DNA from: Candidatus Omnitrophota bacterium
Lineage (GTDB): Bacteria > Omnitrophota > Gorgyraeia > Gygaellales > Profunditerraquicolaceae
NCBI GenBank assembly: GCA_016867005.1
Contig: VGKM01000037.1
Location: forward strand, 1-10,004
DNA length: 10,004 bases
Reading direction: 5' to 3'
The stretch's first letter is position 1. Each line of letters begins with the position of its first letter. A program made the position numbers and the translations under genes. The notes under the pieces are model-generated. The model did no database searches and was not told where the DNA came from. It saw nothing but the letters and a program-made list of their open reading frames with translations. Shown in pieces: positions 1 to 4,147 of this stretch.

Positions 1-474
1 AAAGAGATTAAACTTAAAACCATTGGTATTATTCATACGCCTTATAAGGAACCTAAGGGTATCCCTATCCAGGGGAAGTTTAAGAAAGGCATAAAAGGAA
101 CGATTTGTCTGTTTCCTCAATACCAAGCTGGTCTTAAGGATATCGAAAACTTTTCGCACCTGATTTTAATTTACTACTTTAACCGTTCAAAAGAAGAGCG
201 GCTTATGGGGAAGCCGTTCCTTGAAGATGTTGAGCATGGCATATTTGCCATTCGCAGCCCTCATAGACCTAACCATATCGGGTTTTCAATAGTGAAGCTT
301 GAGAAGGTAAAAGAAGGGATAATTACTTTCTCGGAAGTTGATATATTGGATAAGACGCCGCTGTTGGATATCAAACCATACGTTAAACATTTTGACAGCC
401 GTGATAAGACCAAGAGCGGATGGATCGAGAAACACTTTAAGGGATGCGTTAAGCCAAAGAGGACCGTGATTTGA
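1..474 (+). CDS. TsaA/TrmO-family tRNA methyltransferase, 5' partial
   Basis: The frame is open from the first base to the TGA at 472-474 and gives 157 residues with no start codon at the window edge. It probably lacks only the initiator Met or a few codons, because the visible N-terminus (IGIIHTPY) already matches the beginning of the family domain. The signature HGIFAIRSPHRPNHIGFS lies at about residues 79-96, followed by VDILDKTPLLDIKPYV. Both are hallmarks of the TsaA/TrmO (UPF0066) beta-barrel fold. E. coli TrmO uses SAM to N6-methylate t6A37 in tRNA(Thr), giving m6t6A. The usual RPNPIGLS reads RPNHIGFS here, a small divergence in a conserved loop. The visible length fits a single-domain member without the C-terminal extension of the E. 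coli protein. Family assignment is firm, but the exact substrate is inferred. An internal ATG at 205 would cut the domain in half and is not the start. Confidence 0.88.
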   Translation, partial: KEIKLKTIGIIHTPYKEPKGIPIQGKFKKGIKGTICLFPQYQAGLKDIENFSHLILIYYFNRSKEERLMGKPFLEDVEHGIFAIRSPHRPNHIGFSIVKLEKVKEGIITFSEVDILDKTPLLDIKPYVKHFDSRDKTKSGWIEKHFKGCVKPKRTVI

Positions 475-477
475 TGA

Positions 478-505
478 TGTCCGCTGTTTCGGATCGGACA
501 TTTTT
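478..505 (+). terminator. Intrinsic terminator after the TsaA/TrmO gene
   Basis: Four bases after the stop codon, TGTCCG (478-483) pairs perfectly with CGGACA (495-500) across an 11-nt loop and is followed by TTTTT (501-505). This is a rho-independent terminator shape, though the stem is only 6 bp. A second CGGACATTTTTA copy at 563-574 could act as an alternative 3' arm. A closely similar hairpin without the T tract occurs at 1637-1659. Confidence 0.6.
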
Positions 506-574
506 AAGCCTATATCCCTTAATTAGATAGGTTATTCCCCGGACAAAAGGGACTGGACAAAACGGACATTTTTA
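495..574. repeat. GGACA-word cluster with 12-bp direct repeat
   Basis: CGGACATTTTTA occurs identically at 495-506 and 563-574. Between them, GGACAAAA occurs at 541-548 and 555-562. The cluster follows the terminator hairpin and carries no open frame with coding character. From memory, GGACA/GTCC-rich short repeats of this style often lie near REP-associated transposases in candidate-phylum genomes, but none is visible in this window. Confidence 0.5.
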
Positions 575-868
575 CTTGGGTGCGGCCTATGGGAATGGCC
601 GATTTTCGTTGCCTTCTTGGTTGCTTGGGCTATAATAGGTACTTGCACATTGAATCTGGGTTCGCCCAGGCCCAATAACCAAGCGACCCCATTTTTCATA
701 TTTCAGTTTTTGCGCCAAAAAATTATACGGTAAGCCTGAACGCGAGAGGCGTAGCTTAGCGCCGCCCAGGGAGTTTTTTATCGTAGCTTAAGGCGCTGCG
801 GCCGAGCTGTTTCCTAAACTTCGCACTTGTTTCTCTAATACCAGATATTCGCAATACATTTTTAATTT
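506..868. other. Non-coding spacer rich in short hairpins
   Basis: No credible gene was found on either strand between the terminator and the promoter of the next gene. Besides the repeat cluster and the large stem-loop listed separately, it holds a small stem CGGCC (583-587) / GGCCG (597-601) followed by ATTTT. CGTAGCTTA is repeated at 750-758 and 782-790, each copy followed by GCGC-containing sequence. The first copy sits inside a small hairpin at 748-763. The stretch looks like accumulated repeat debris or structured RNA and not a decayed gene. Confidence 0.5.
616..683. repeat. Large imperfect inverted repeat with inner TTCG tetraloop hairpin
   Basis: The arm CTTGGTTGCTTGGGC (616-630) pairs with GCCCAATAACCAAG (670-683) with only one small internal irregularity. 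Directly inside the right arm is a perfect hairpin, CTGGG (656-660), TTCG loop, CCCAG (665-669), so two helices would stack. The remaining 25-nt loop contains TATAAT. It is about 68 nt long and has no T tract, so it is not a standard terminator. It could be a mobile-element end or a small structured RNA. Confidence 0.55.
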
Positions 869-871
869 TTA

Positions 872-880
872 TGCTATAAT
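872..880 (+). promoter_or_regulatory. Extended -10 promoter of the DUF5674-like gene
   Basis: A perfect extended -10 element, TG (872-873) plus one base plus TATAAT (875-880), lies 8 bases before the ATG at 889. No good -35 is visible at 16-18 bp upstream, as expected for extended -10 promoters. The predicted transcript start is about 887, which leaves almost no leader. Confidence 0.6.
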
Positions 881-888
881 ATTTCAAA

Positions 889-1218
889 ATGTTATTAATC
901 GTCCGTTCCAAAATAGATCCGGAAACCCGCAAGAAGATAGCTGAAGATTTAAAAGGCTACATAAAAATTGTAGTTGATGTTCGGCGTAGTATCTTGGCTG
1001 CAGGTGGAGAAAAGCATGTAGATGGCGAACGTCTCCTATTGCAAGACGGTAGCCGGCAGGAAGATCTTTGGGGAGCAGGTCTAGACCTGGAAACAGGCGA
1101 GATGGATTTTGATTCCTTGATTAATTTAAGGCCAACGCAGAATAGAAGCCGTGAGATCTTGGATGAAGAAATACGTAAAAAAGCTGAATCGCTAATTCAA
1201 TCTTTATTGAAGGATTAA
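889..1218 (+). CDS. DUF5674-like protein, function unknown
   Basis: This 109-aa protein resembles, from memory, the DUF5674 family of small uncharacterised proteins seen in candidate-phylum and cyanobacterial genomes. The recognisable core is VVDVRRSILAAGGEKHVDGE at residues 29-48, then LLLQDGSRQEDLWGAGLD and FDSLINLRPTQNRSR, followed by a charged C-terminal helix. There is no signal peptide or membrane segment, so it is probably cytosolic. The ATG at 889 is the only reasonable start, because an in-frame TAA lies at 877-879 inside the -10 box. No Shine-Dalgarno site precedes it and the promoter puts transcription at about 887, so the mRNA may be leaderless. The next gene starts 4 bases after the stop, so the two are almost certainly cotranscribed. 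No catalytic motif is recognisable and I assign no function. Confidence 0.8.
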   Translation: MLLIVRSKIDPETRKKIAEDLKGYIKIVVDVRRSILAAGGEKHVDGERLLLQDGSRQEDLWGAGLDLETGEMDFDSLINLRPTQNRSREILDEEIRKKAESLIQSLLKD

Positions 1219-1222
1219 TATA

Positions 1223-1507
1223 ATGAACGCCAGAGAAATAATCTTAAATATTGCTGTAAATTTAGGTCGTTTATGCCGCTGGGCCATGGAAGGCCGCAAG
1301 GAGCGAGTTGAACAATTTTTGGCCCAAACCGAAGAATATCTAAAGGCCTTGGAATTAGCCCCGAAATCAAGCCGTTTCCTACCTACCTACGAATGGTTCA
1401 GGAGTGATTTTGAGCGCCTTTCTCATGATGTCCATATGGATGCCGATTGGGCCGAATCTATGCTCACCTGGGCGAACATTTTGACCCATCGAGCCTCATT
1501 AGTATAA
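1223..1507 (+). CDS. Small helical hypothetical protein paired with DUF5674
   Basis: This 94-aa protein starts 4 bases after the DUF5674-like gene. It has an AAGGA Shine-Dalgarno (about 1209-1213) embedded in the end of that gene. It is rich in helix-forming residues and Trp (CRWAME, YEWFRSD, DADWAE, LTWANILTHRA), with no membrane segment, metal motif or DNA-binding motif that I recognise. The ending ALELAPKSSRF...LTWANILTHRASLV resembles proteins I have seen in candidate-phylum genomes, but I cannot name a family. Tight spacing implies a functional partnership with the upstream gene. The size and layout would also suit a toxin-antitoxin type pair, but no sequence motif supports that. No terminator with a T tract follows. 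Confidence 0.75.
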   Translation: MNAREIILNIAVNLGRLCRWAMEGRKERVEQFLAQTEEYLKALELAPKSSRFLPTYEWFRSDFERLSHDVHMDADWAESMLTWANILTHRASLV

Positions 1508-1543
1508 CAAAATATCGGAAAATTAAAAATGTAGTGTAGCAAT

Positions 1544-1563
1544 GGCCTCGGCCCACCGAGGCC
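1544..1563. repeat. Perfect 8-bp GC-rich hairpin downstream of the cassette
   Basis: GGCCTCGG (1544-1551) and CCGAGGCC (1556-1563) form a perfect 8-bp stem with a CCCA loop, 37 bases after the stop of the 94-aa gene. No T run follows on either strand, so it is not a normal intrinsic terminator. It may protect the 3' end of the two-gene transcript or mark an element edge. Confidence 0.5.
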
Positions 1564-1636
1564 GAACGATGCACGGGGATTCTATTCTTGCTGTAACGGC
1601 TACTTTGCAGCCAAGAGGCGCAGTCTTATTAGGTAA

Positions 1637-1659
1637 TGTCCGGTATTTTGAATCGGACA
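1637..1659. repeat. Second copy of the TGTCCG...CGGACA hairpin
   Basis: This 23-nt stem-loop has the same 6-bp arms as the hairpin at 478-500, the same total length and a similar loop, with 19 of 23 positions identical. It lacks the T tract of the first copy. The two copies lie on either side of the DUF5674 two-gene cassette. The rest of 1508-1760 shows smaller stems (for example GGCT/AGCC near 1599-1613) and no convincing gene. Confidence 0.5.
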
Positions 1660-1760
1660 ATGCGCATCTCTTTGAGTGGTTAAAAGCAACAAATCAGCCT
1701 TAATACATACCTGTAAACACAAAGCAAGGACGCGTCGGCTATTACTTTTGAAAAAAACTC

Positions 1761-1789
1761 TTGACAAATAAGAATTATTCCTATATAGT
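1761..1789 (+). promoter_or_regulatory. Sigma70-type promoter of the PerR-like gene
   Basis: A consensus -35 TTGACA (1761-1766) is separated by exactly 17 bp from the -10 TATAGT (1784-1789). The predicted transcript start is about 1796, next to the ATG at 1797. The TTG of the -35 box could be mistaken for a start codon of a longer protein, but the promoter match argues against that. Confidence 0.8.
1768..1784. promoter_or_regulatory. PerR/Fur-box-like operator in the promoter spacer
   Basis: ATAAGAATTATTCCTAT is a 17-bp dyad centred on 1776 with a single mismatched base pair. Its core, AAT-N-ATT, is the centre of the 7-1-7 PerR box (TTATAATNATTATAA). It fills the spacer between the -35 and -10 boxes and touches the -10, which is the expected place for a repressor. 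Negative autoregulation by the PerR-like protein is inferred. Confidence 0.55.
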
Positions 1790-1796
1790 ATCAATC

Positions 1797-2231
1797 ATGG
1801 ATAAACAAGTCCTAGATACAGGCGACATATTCCGCAATAAGTGCCGGGAGGCTAATCTTAAGATAACTCCTCAGCGCACGATTATTTTCGATGCCCTGGT
1901 AAACGATAAAGGCCACCCTACCGCAGATATTGTTTTCCGGAAGGTCAGAAAGAAGATCCCGAATATTTCCTTTGATACGGTCAGCAGAACTCTTTTGTCA
2001 TTTGTAGATATGGGGCTTTTAAAGGTAGTGGAGGGTTATGGCCGGCCCAAGCGTTTTGATACCGACCTGGACAGCCATCACCATTTTCAGTGCCTCAAAT
2101 GCAATAAAATCATAGATTTTTGCAACACAGGATTCGACTCATTGGAAATCCCCAAAGAGATCAAGAGCCGATTTACCGTAACCGGCAAAAAGGTAGTTTT
2201 AGAAGGCCTCTGCGATTCATGCAAGAGGTAA
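1797..2231 (+). CDS. perR: PerR-type Fur-family peroxide-responsive repressor
   Basis: This 144-aa protein is a full Fur-family regulator with an N-terminal winged helix (LKITPQRTIIFDAL, then DTVSRTLLSFVDMGLL as recognition helix) and a C-terminal metal-binding dimerisation domain. Every metal ligand of Bacillus PerR is present at a constant +3 offset: H40, D88, H94, H96 and D107 for the regulatory Fe/Mn site, and C99, C102, C139, C142 for the structural Zn site. Asp (not Glu) at 107 follows PerR. In PerR, Fe-catalysed oxidation of the His ligands by peroxide releases DNA. The Tyr usual in the recognition helix (TVYR) is Ser; TVNR-type variants occur in Fur proteins of other phyla. I chose the ATG at 1797 over the TTG at 1761, which lies in the -35 box. 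There is no Shine-Dalgarno site, so translation may be leaderless. The Dps-like gene downstream suits a PerR target. Confidence 0.88.
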   Translation: MDKQVLDTGDIFRNKCREANLKITPQRTIIFDALVNDKGHPTADIVFRKVRKKIPNISFDTVSRTLLSFVDMGLLKVVEGYGRPKRFDTDLDSHHHFQCLKCNKIIDFCNTGFDSLEIPKEIKSRFTVTGKKVVLEGLCDSCKR

Positions 2232-2239
2232 TTTTTTTT
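2207..2239 (+). terminator. Intrinsic terminator overlapping the perR 3' end
   Basis: CCTCTGC (2207-2213) pairs with GCAAGAGG (2221-2228), leaving one bulged A and a 7-nt loop. A run of eight T residues follows at 2232-2239, three bases after the stem. The stem lies within the last perR codons. It separates perR from the ferritin operon. Confidence 0.65.
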
Positions 2240-2254
2240 AACCTGTAAGTCGTA

Positions 2255-2279
2255 GTAATTACGATTTAAGAGTAATTAC
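2255..2279. repeat. Two perfect GTAATTAC palindromes 17 bp apart
   Basis: GTAATTAC occurs at 2255-2262 and again at 2272-2279, within identical 11-bp direct repeats AGTAATTACGA (2254-2264 and 2271-2281). Because each copy is self-complementary, the pair could be tandem operator sites or could fold into one 8-bp stem with a 9-nt loop. It lies between the perR terminator and the ferritin promoter region. Confidence 0.45.
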
Positions 2280-2309
2280 GAGAGAAGGTGGCAGGAGAGG
2301 ATCGAAAGC

Positions 2310-2340
2310 TTGGGTGTTTGTTCGGTTAAGAATTAATAAC
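2310..2340 (+). promoter_or_regulatory. Weak candidate promoter and PerR-like half-site upstream of the ferritin gene
   Basis: TTGGGT (2310-2315), a 17-bp spacer and TTAATA (2333-2338) form a poor but possible sigma70 promoter that would start transcripts near 2345. TAAGAATTA (2327-2335) is identical to nine bases of the operator in front of perR (1769-1777). It lies in a looser dyad, GTTA-nn-AATT-nn-TAAC (2325-2340). A PerR site controlling the ferritin gene is an inference. Confidence 0.35.
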
Positions 2341-2343
2341 AAT

Positions 2344-2389
2344 CACCCCGCGCTTATCTGAATTGCGCGGGTGTTGCCCCGGTGGGCAA
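2344..2389 (+). promoter_or_regulatory. Structured 5' leader of the ferritin mRNA
   Basis: Two hairpins lie back to back. CACCCCGCGC (2344-2353) pairs with GCGCGGGTG (2365-2373) in 9 bp with one bulge. TTGCCC (2374-2379) pairs with GGGCAA (2384-2389). The second stem ends on the first bases of the AAGGAGG ribosome site (2388-2394) ahead of the ATG at 2403. They could stabilise the mRNA or tune translation. I do not recognise a known riboswitch. Confidence 0.45.
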
Positions 2390-2402
2390 GGAGGGTTTAA
2401 AA

Positions 2403-3014
2403 ATGGCAAAAGTAGCGATTGATATTGTAAAGAAGTCAGGAGTTGATGTTGATAAGTTAGTCGAGTTATTAGTAAGGAACGCATCGGCAGAGTTAACCAC
2501 CTATTACTACTACACTATCTTACGCGCTAACCTGATCGGGCTTGACGGAGAAGGCATAAAGGAGATTGCAGAGACGGCAAGAATAGAGGATCGTAACCAC
2601 TTCGAAGCTTTAATGCCGCGCATCTATGAGCTTGGAGGTAAATTACCGGATTGTATGAAGGAATTCCATGATCTTTCAGCCTGTCCTCCGGCGAATCTCC
2701 CTAAGGATCCGACAGATGTTAAGGCGATGCTTCAGATTTTGGTGAAGGCGGAAAGATGCGCTGTGTACGGGTATAATGAGCTTTGCAAGATGACTATCGG
2801 CAAAGACCACCGCACCTATGAATTGGTTTCCGCAATCCTGAACGAAGAGATCGAGCATGAGTCTTGGTTCTCTGAGTTTTTGGGAGAAGGCCCATCCGGC
2901 CATTTCCTGCGCCGCGGTGACACATCGCCGTTTGTCGGGAAGTTCTTAAAGCAAGAAAAGATCTCTGGGGTGTCCGATTATCCTTGGGCGCCCCGGTTTC
3001 TTATGGTAAAATAA
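2403..3014 (+). CDS. Dps-like thioferritin (DPSL), ferritin-like diiron protein
   Basis: This 203-aa four-helix ferritin-like protein resembles the DPSL (thioferritin) group known from Sulfolobus, Pyrococcus and Bacteroides. Those proteins assemble into 12-subunit cages, use hydrogen peroxide to oxidise iron, and carry a bacterioferritin-type dimetal site plus a cysteine pair. Likely ligands are E30 (SAELTTYYYY), E62/H66 (ARIEDRNHFEAL), E117 (KAERCAVYGY) and E149/H152 (NEEIEHESWF). Cysteines lie at 84 and 94 (LPDCMKEFHDLSACPP), 119 and 128. The conserved phrase RIEDRNHFEALMPRIYELGG points to this group and away from classical Dps. The ATG at 2403 is chosen because a perfect AAGGAGG lies 8 bases upstream; an in-frame GTG at 2382 lies within the leader hairpin. 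The ZIP transporter follows after 19 bases. Role: peroxide detoxification and iron storage in the cytoplasm. The cage and activity are inferred from the family. Confidence 0.85.
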   Translation: MAKVAIDIVKKSGVDVDKLVELLVRNASAELTTYYYYTILRANLIGLDGEGIKEIAETARIEDRNHFEALMPRIYELGGKLPDCMKEFHDLSACPPANLPKDPTDVKAMLQILVKAERCAVYGYNELCKMTIGKDHRTYELVSAILNEEIEHESWFSEFLGEGPSGHFLRRGDTSPFVGKFLKQEKISGVSDYPWAPRFLMVK

Positions 3015-3033
3015 TACTCAAAGGAAAGTATGC

Positions 3034-3846
3034 ATGGCAGGAGCGATACAAAATTTACATCCCGTTATCCAGGCATTAATTGCCGGTATTTATACCTGGG
3101 GCTTTACCGCAATCGGCGCATCTTTAGTATTCGCGACGAAGGAGTTCAGCCAGAAAGTCTTTGACTCGATGCTCGGTTTTGCCGGAGGGGTAATGATCGC
3201 GGCAAGTTTTTGGTCGCTCTTGGCTCCGGCAATTGAAATGTCCCATCATAGCGGTCATGTACCGTGGCTTCCGGCGGCTTCGGGTTTCTTATTGGGGACA
3301 ATATTTTTAAGGATGATAGATAAGGTGTTGCCTCATCTGCATCTGGGTTTCCCTTCGAAAGAAGCCGAGGGCATAAAGACCTCTTGGCACCGCAGTGTTT
3401 TGTTGGTACTTGCGATTACCTTACACAATATTCCGGAAGGCCTGGCTGTTGGTGTTGCTATTGGGGCGGCTGCTTCGGGTTTCCCTGAGGCCACGGGTGC
3501 TGCTGCGGTAGCCTTAGCTATTGGCATCGGCATTCAAAACATCCCCGAAGGATTTGCCGTATCCGTATCGTTACGCCGCGAGAAGATGTCTAAATTTAGG
3601 AGCTTTTGGTATGGGCAGCTTTCAGCAATAGTTGAACCCATTGCGGCAGTGCTTGGGGCCGCAGCAGTTTTGTGGGCACGTCCTTTATTGCCATATGCAT
3701 TAGGTTTTGCCGCGGGCGCGATGATCTTTGTGGTAATTGAAGAAGTTATTCCAGAATCACAGCGTAACGGTCACACGGATCTGGCTACGGCAGGAACGAT
3801 ATTGGGATTCCTGGCGATGATGATCCTGGACGTGGCATTTAGTTAG
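3034..3846 (+). CDS. ZIP-family divalent metal transporter (ZupT/GufA type)
   Basis: This 270-aa integral membrane protein has about eight hydrophobic segments. The ZIP binuclear site is clear: HNIPEGLAVGVAIG in TM4 (H131, N132, E135), QNIPEGFAVSVSL in TM5 (N169, E172) and SAIVEPIAA in the next helix (E201). A His-rich stretch (EMSHHSGH, residues 68-75) and PHLHLGF (100-106) lie in or near loops and may bind metal in transit. Family members move Zn, Fe or Mn into the cytoplasm; the ZupT/GufA branch is broad in specificity, so the metal here is unknown. The start at 3034 has AAGGAAAG upstream. Its place between a ferritin-like gene and a cupin fragment, next to perR, favours iron or manganese import in redox stress, which is inference. 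Confidence 0.9.
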   Translation: MAGAIQNLHPVIQALIAGIYTWGFTAIGASLVFATKEFSQKVFDSMLGFAGGVMIAASFWSLLAPAIEMSHHSGHVPWLPAASGFLLGTIFLRMIDKVLPHLHLGFPSKEAEGIKTSWHRSVLLVLAITLHNIPEGLAVGVAIGAAASGFPEATGAAAVALAIGIGIQNIPEGFAVSVSLRREKMSKFRSFWYGQLSAIVEPIAAVLGAAAVLWARPLLPYALGFAAGAMIFVVIEEVIPESQRNGHTDLATAGTILGFLAMMILDVAFS

Positions 3847-3860
3847 GATAAGGAAAAGTT

Positions 3861-4070
3861 ATGAAAGGATTTAGAGGCAATATCGGAAAAGACGCTTTAG
3901 AAAACAAAGAATTCCGCAAAGTATTATACACAGGAATTCACGGCCAATTGGTACTGATGAGCCTGCCCCCCCCCAGGGCGCGGCGCGCTATTAGTTATTT
4001 CATTAGGCACACCGCCGTAAAGGATCGGCGGGTGTCCTGCCTTCTGCAGGAAGTTTTACCCGGGGATTAG
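3861..4070 (+). pseudogene. Truncated cupin-domain gene
   Basis: The first 35 or so residues (MKGFRGNIGKDALENKEF through LVLMSL) match the start of a common small cupin protein that normally continues with a Pro-Gly-Glu-rich strand and the metal-binding His motif (about 110 aa in total). At a run of nine C (3966-3974) the similarity stops. The next residues, PPPRARRAISYFIRH, are basic and unlike a cupin. Neither other forward frame restores the expected PGEEIGEEVH-like sequence, so a simple frameshift does not explain it. The missing part seems replaced by hairpin-rich DNA. AAGG at 3850-3853 and a 14-base gap show it was the third gene of the ferritin-ZIP operon. The stable N-terminal part could still be translated, but no cupin barrel could form. 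Confidence 0.65.
4009..4051. repeat. Two consecutive hairpins within the broken cupin region
   Basis: ACACCGCCG (4009-4017) pairs with CGGCGGGTGT (4026-4035) in 9 bp with one bulged G. Immediately after, TCCTGC (4035-4040) pairs with GCAGGA (4046-4051) around a CTTCT loop, followed by AGTTTTA. The second could act as a weak terminator for the ferritin-ZIP operon. The pair is placed exactly where the cupin sequence is lost. Confidence 0.45.
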
Positions 4071-4147
4071 AGGGGCGATTAAAATTTAATTAGATTTCTA
4101 GAGTATCCGGACCCCGTTTCTTATATTTGGTTTTTTGAGTATTAACT

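Noticed and set aside
616..683. tRNA-like reading of the stem-loop ending in ACCA
   Set aside because: The T-arm-like hairpin has a 4-nt loop, there is no anticodon arm, and the length is too short.
1600..1794. 64-aa minus-strand open frame in the spacer before perR
   Set aside because: No recognisable protein features and no ribosome site. It spans the perR promoter and a repeat hairpin.
1761..1796. Upstream TTG start giving a 156-aa PerR-like protein
   Set aside because: The TTG is part of a consensus TTGACA -35 box with a -10 at 17 bp, and the added residues do not match the family. The ATG at 1797 is used.
2382..2402. GTG start seven codons upstream for the ferritin gene
   Set aside because: It lies in the leader hairpin with no ribosome site, while a perfect AAGGAGG precedes the ATG at 2403.
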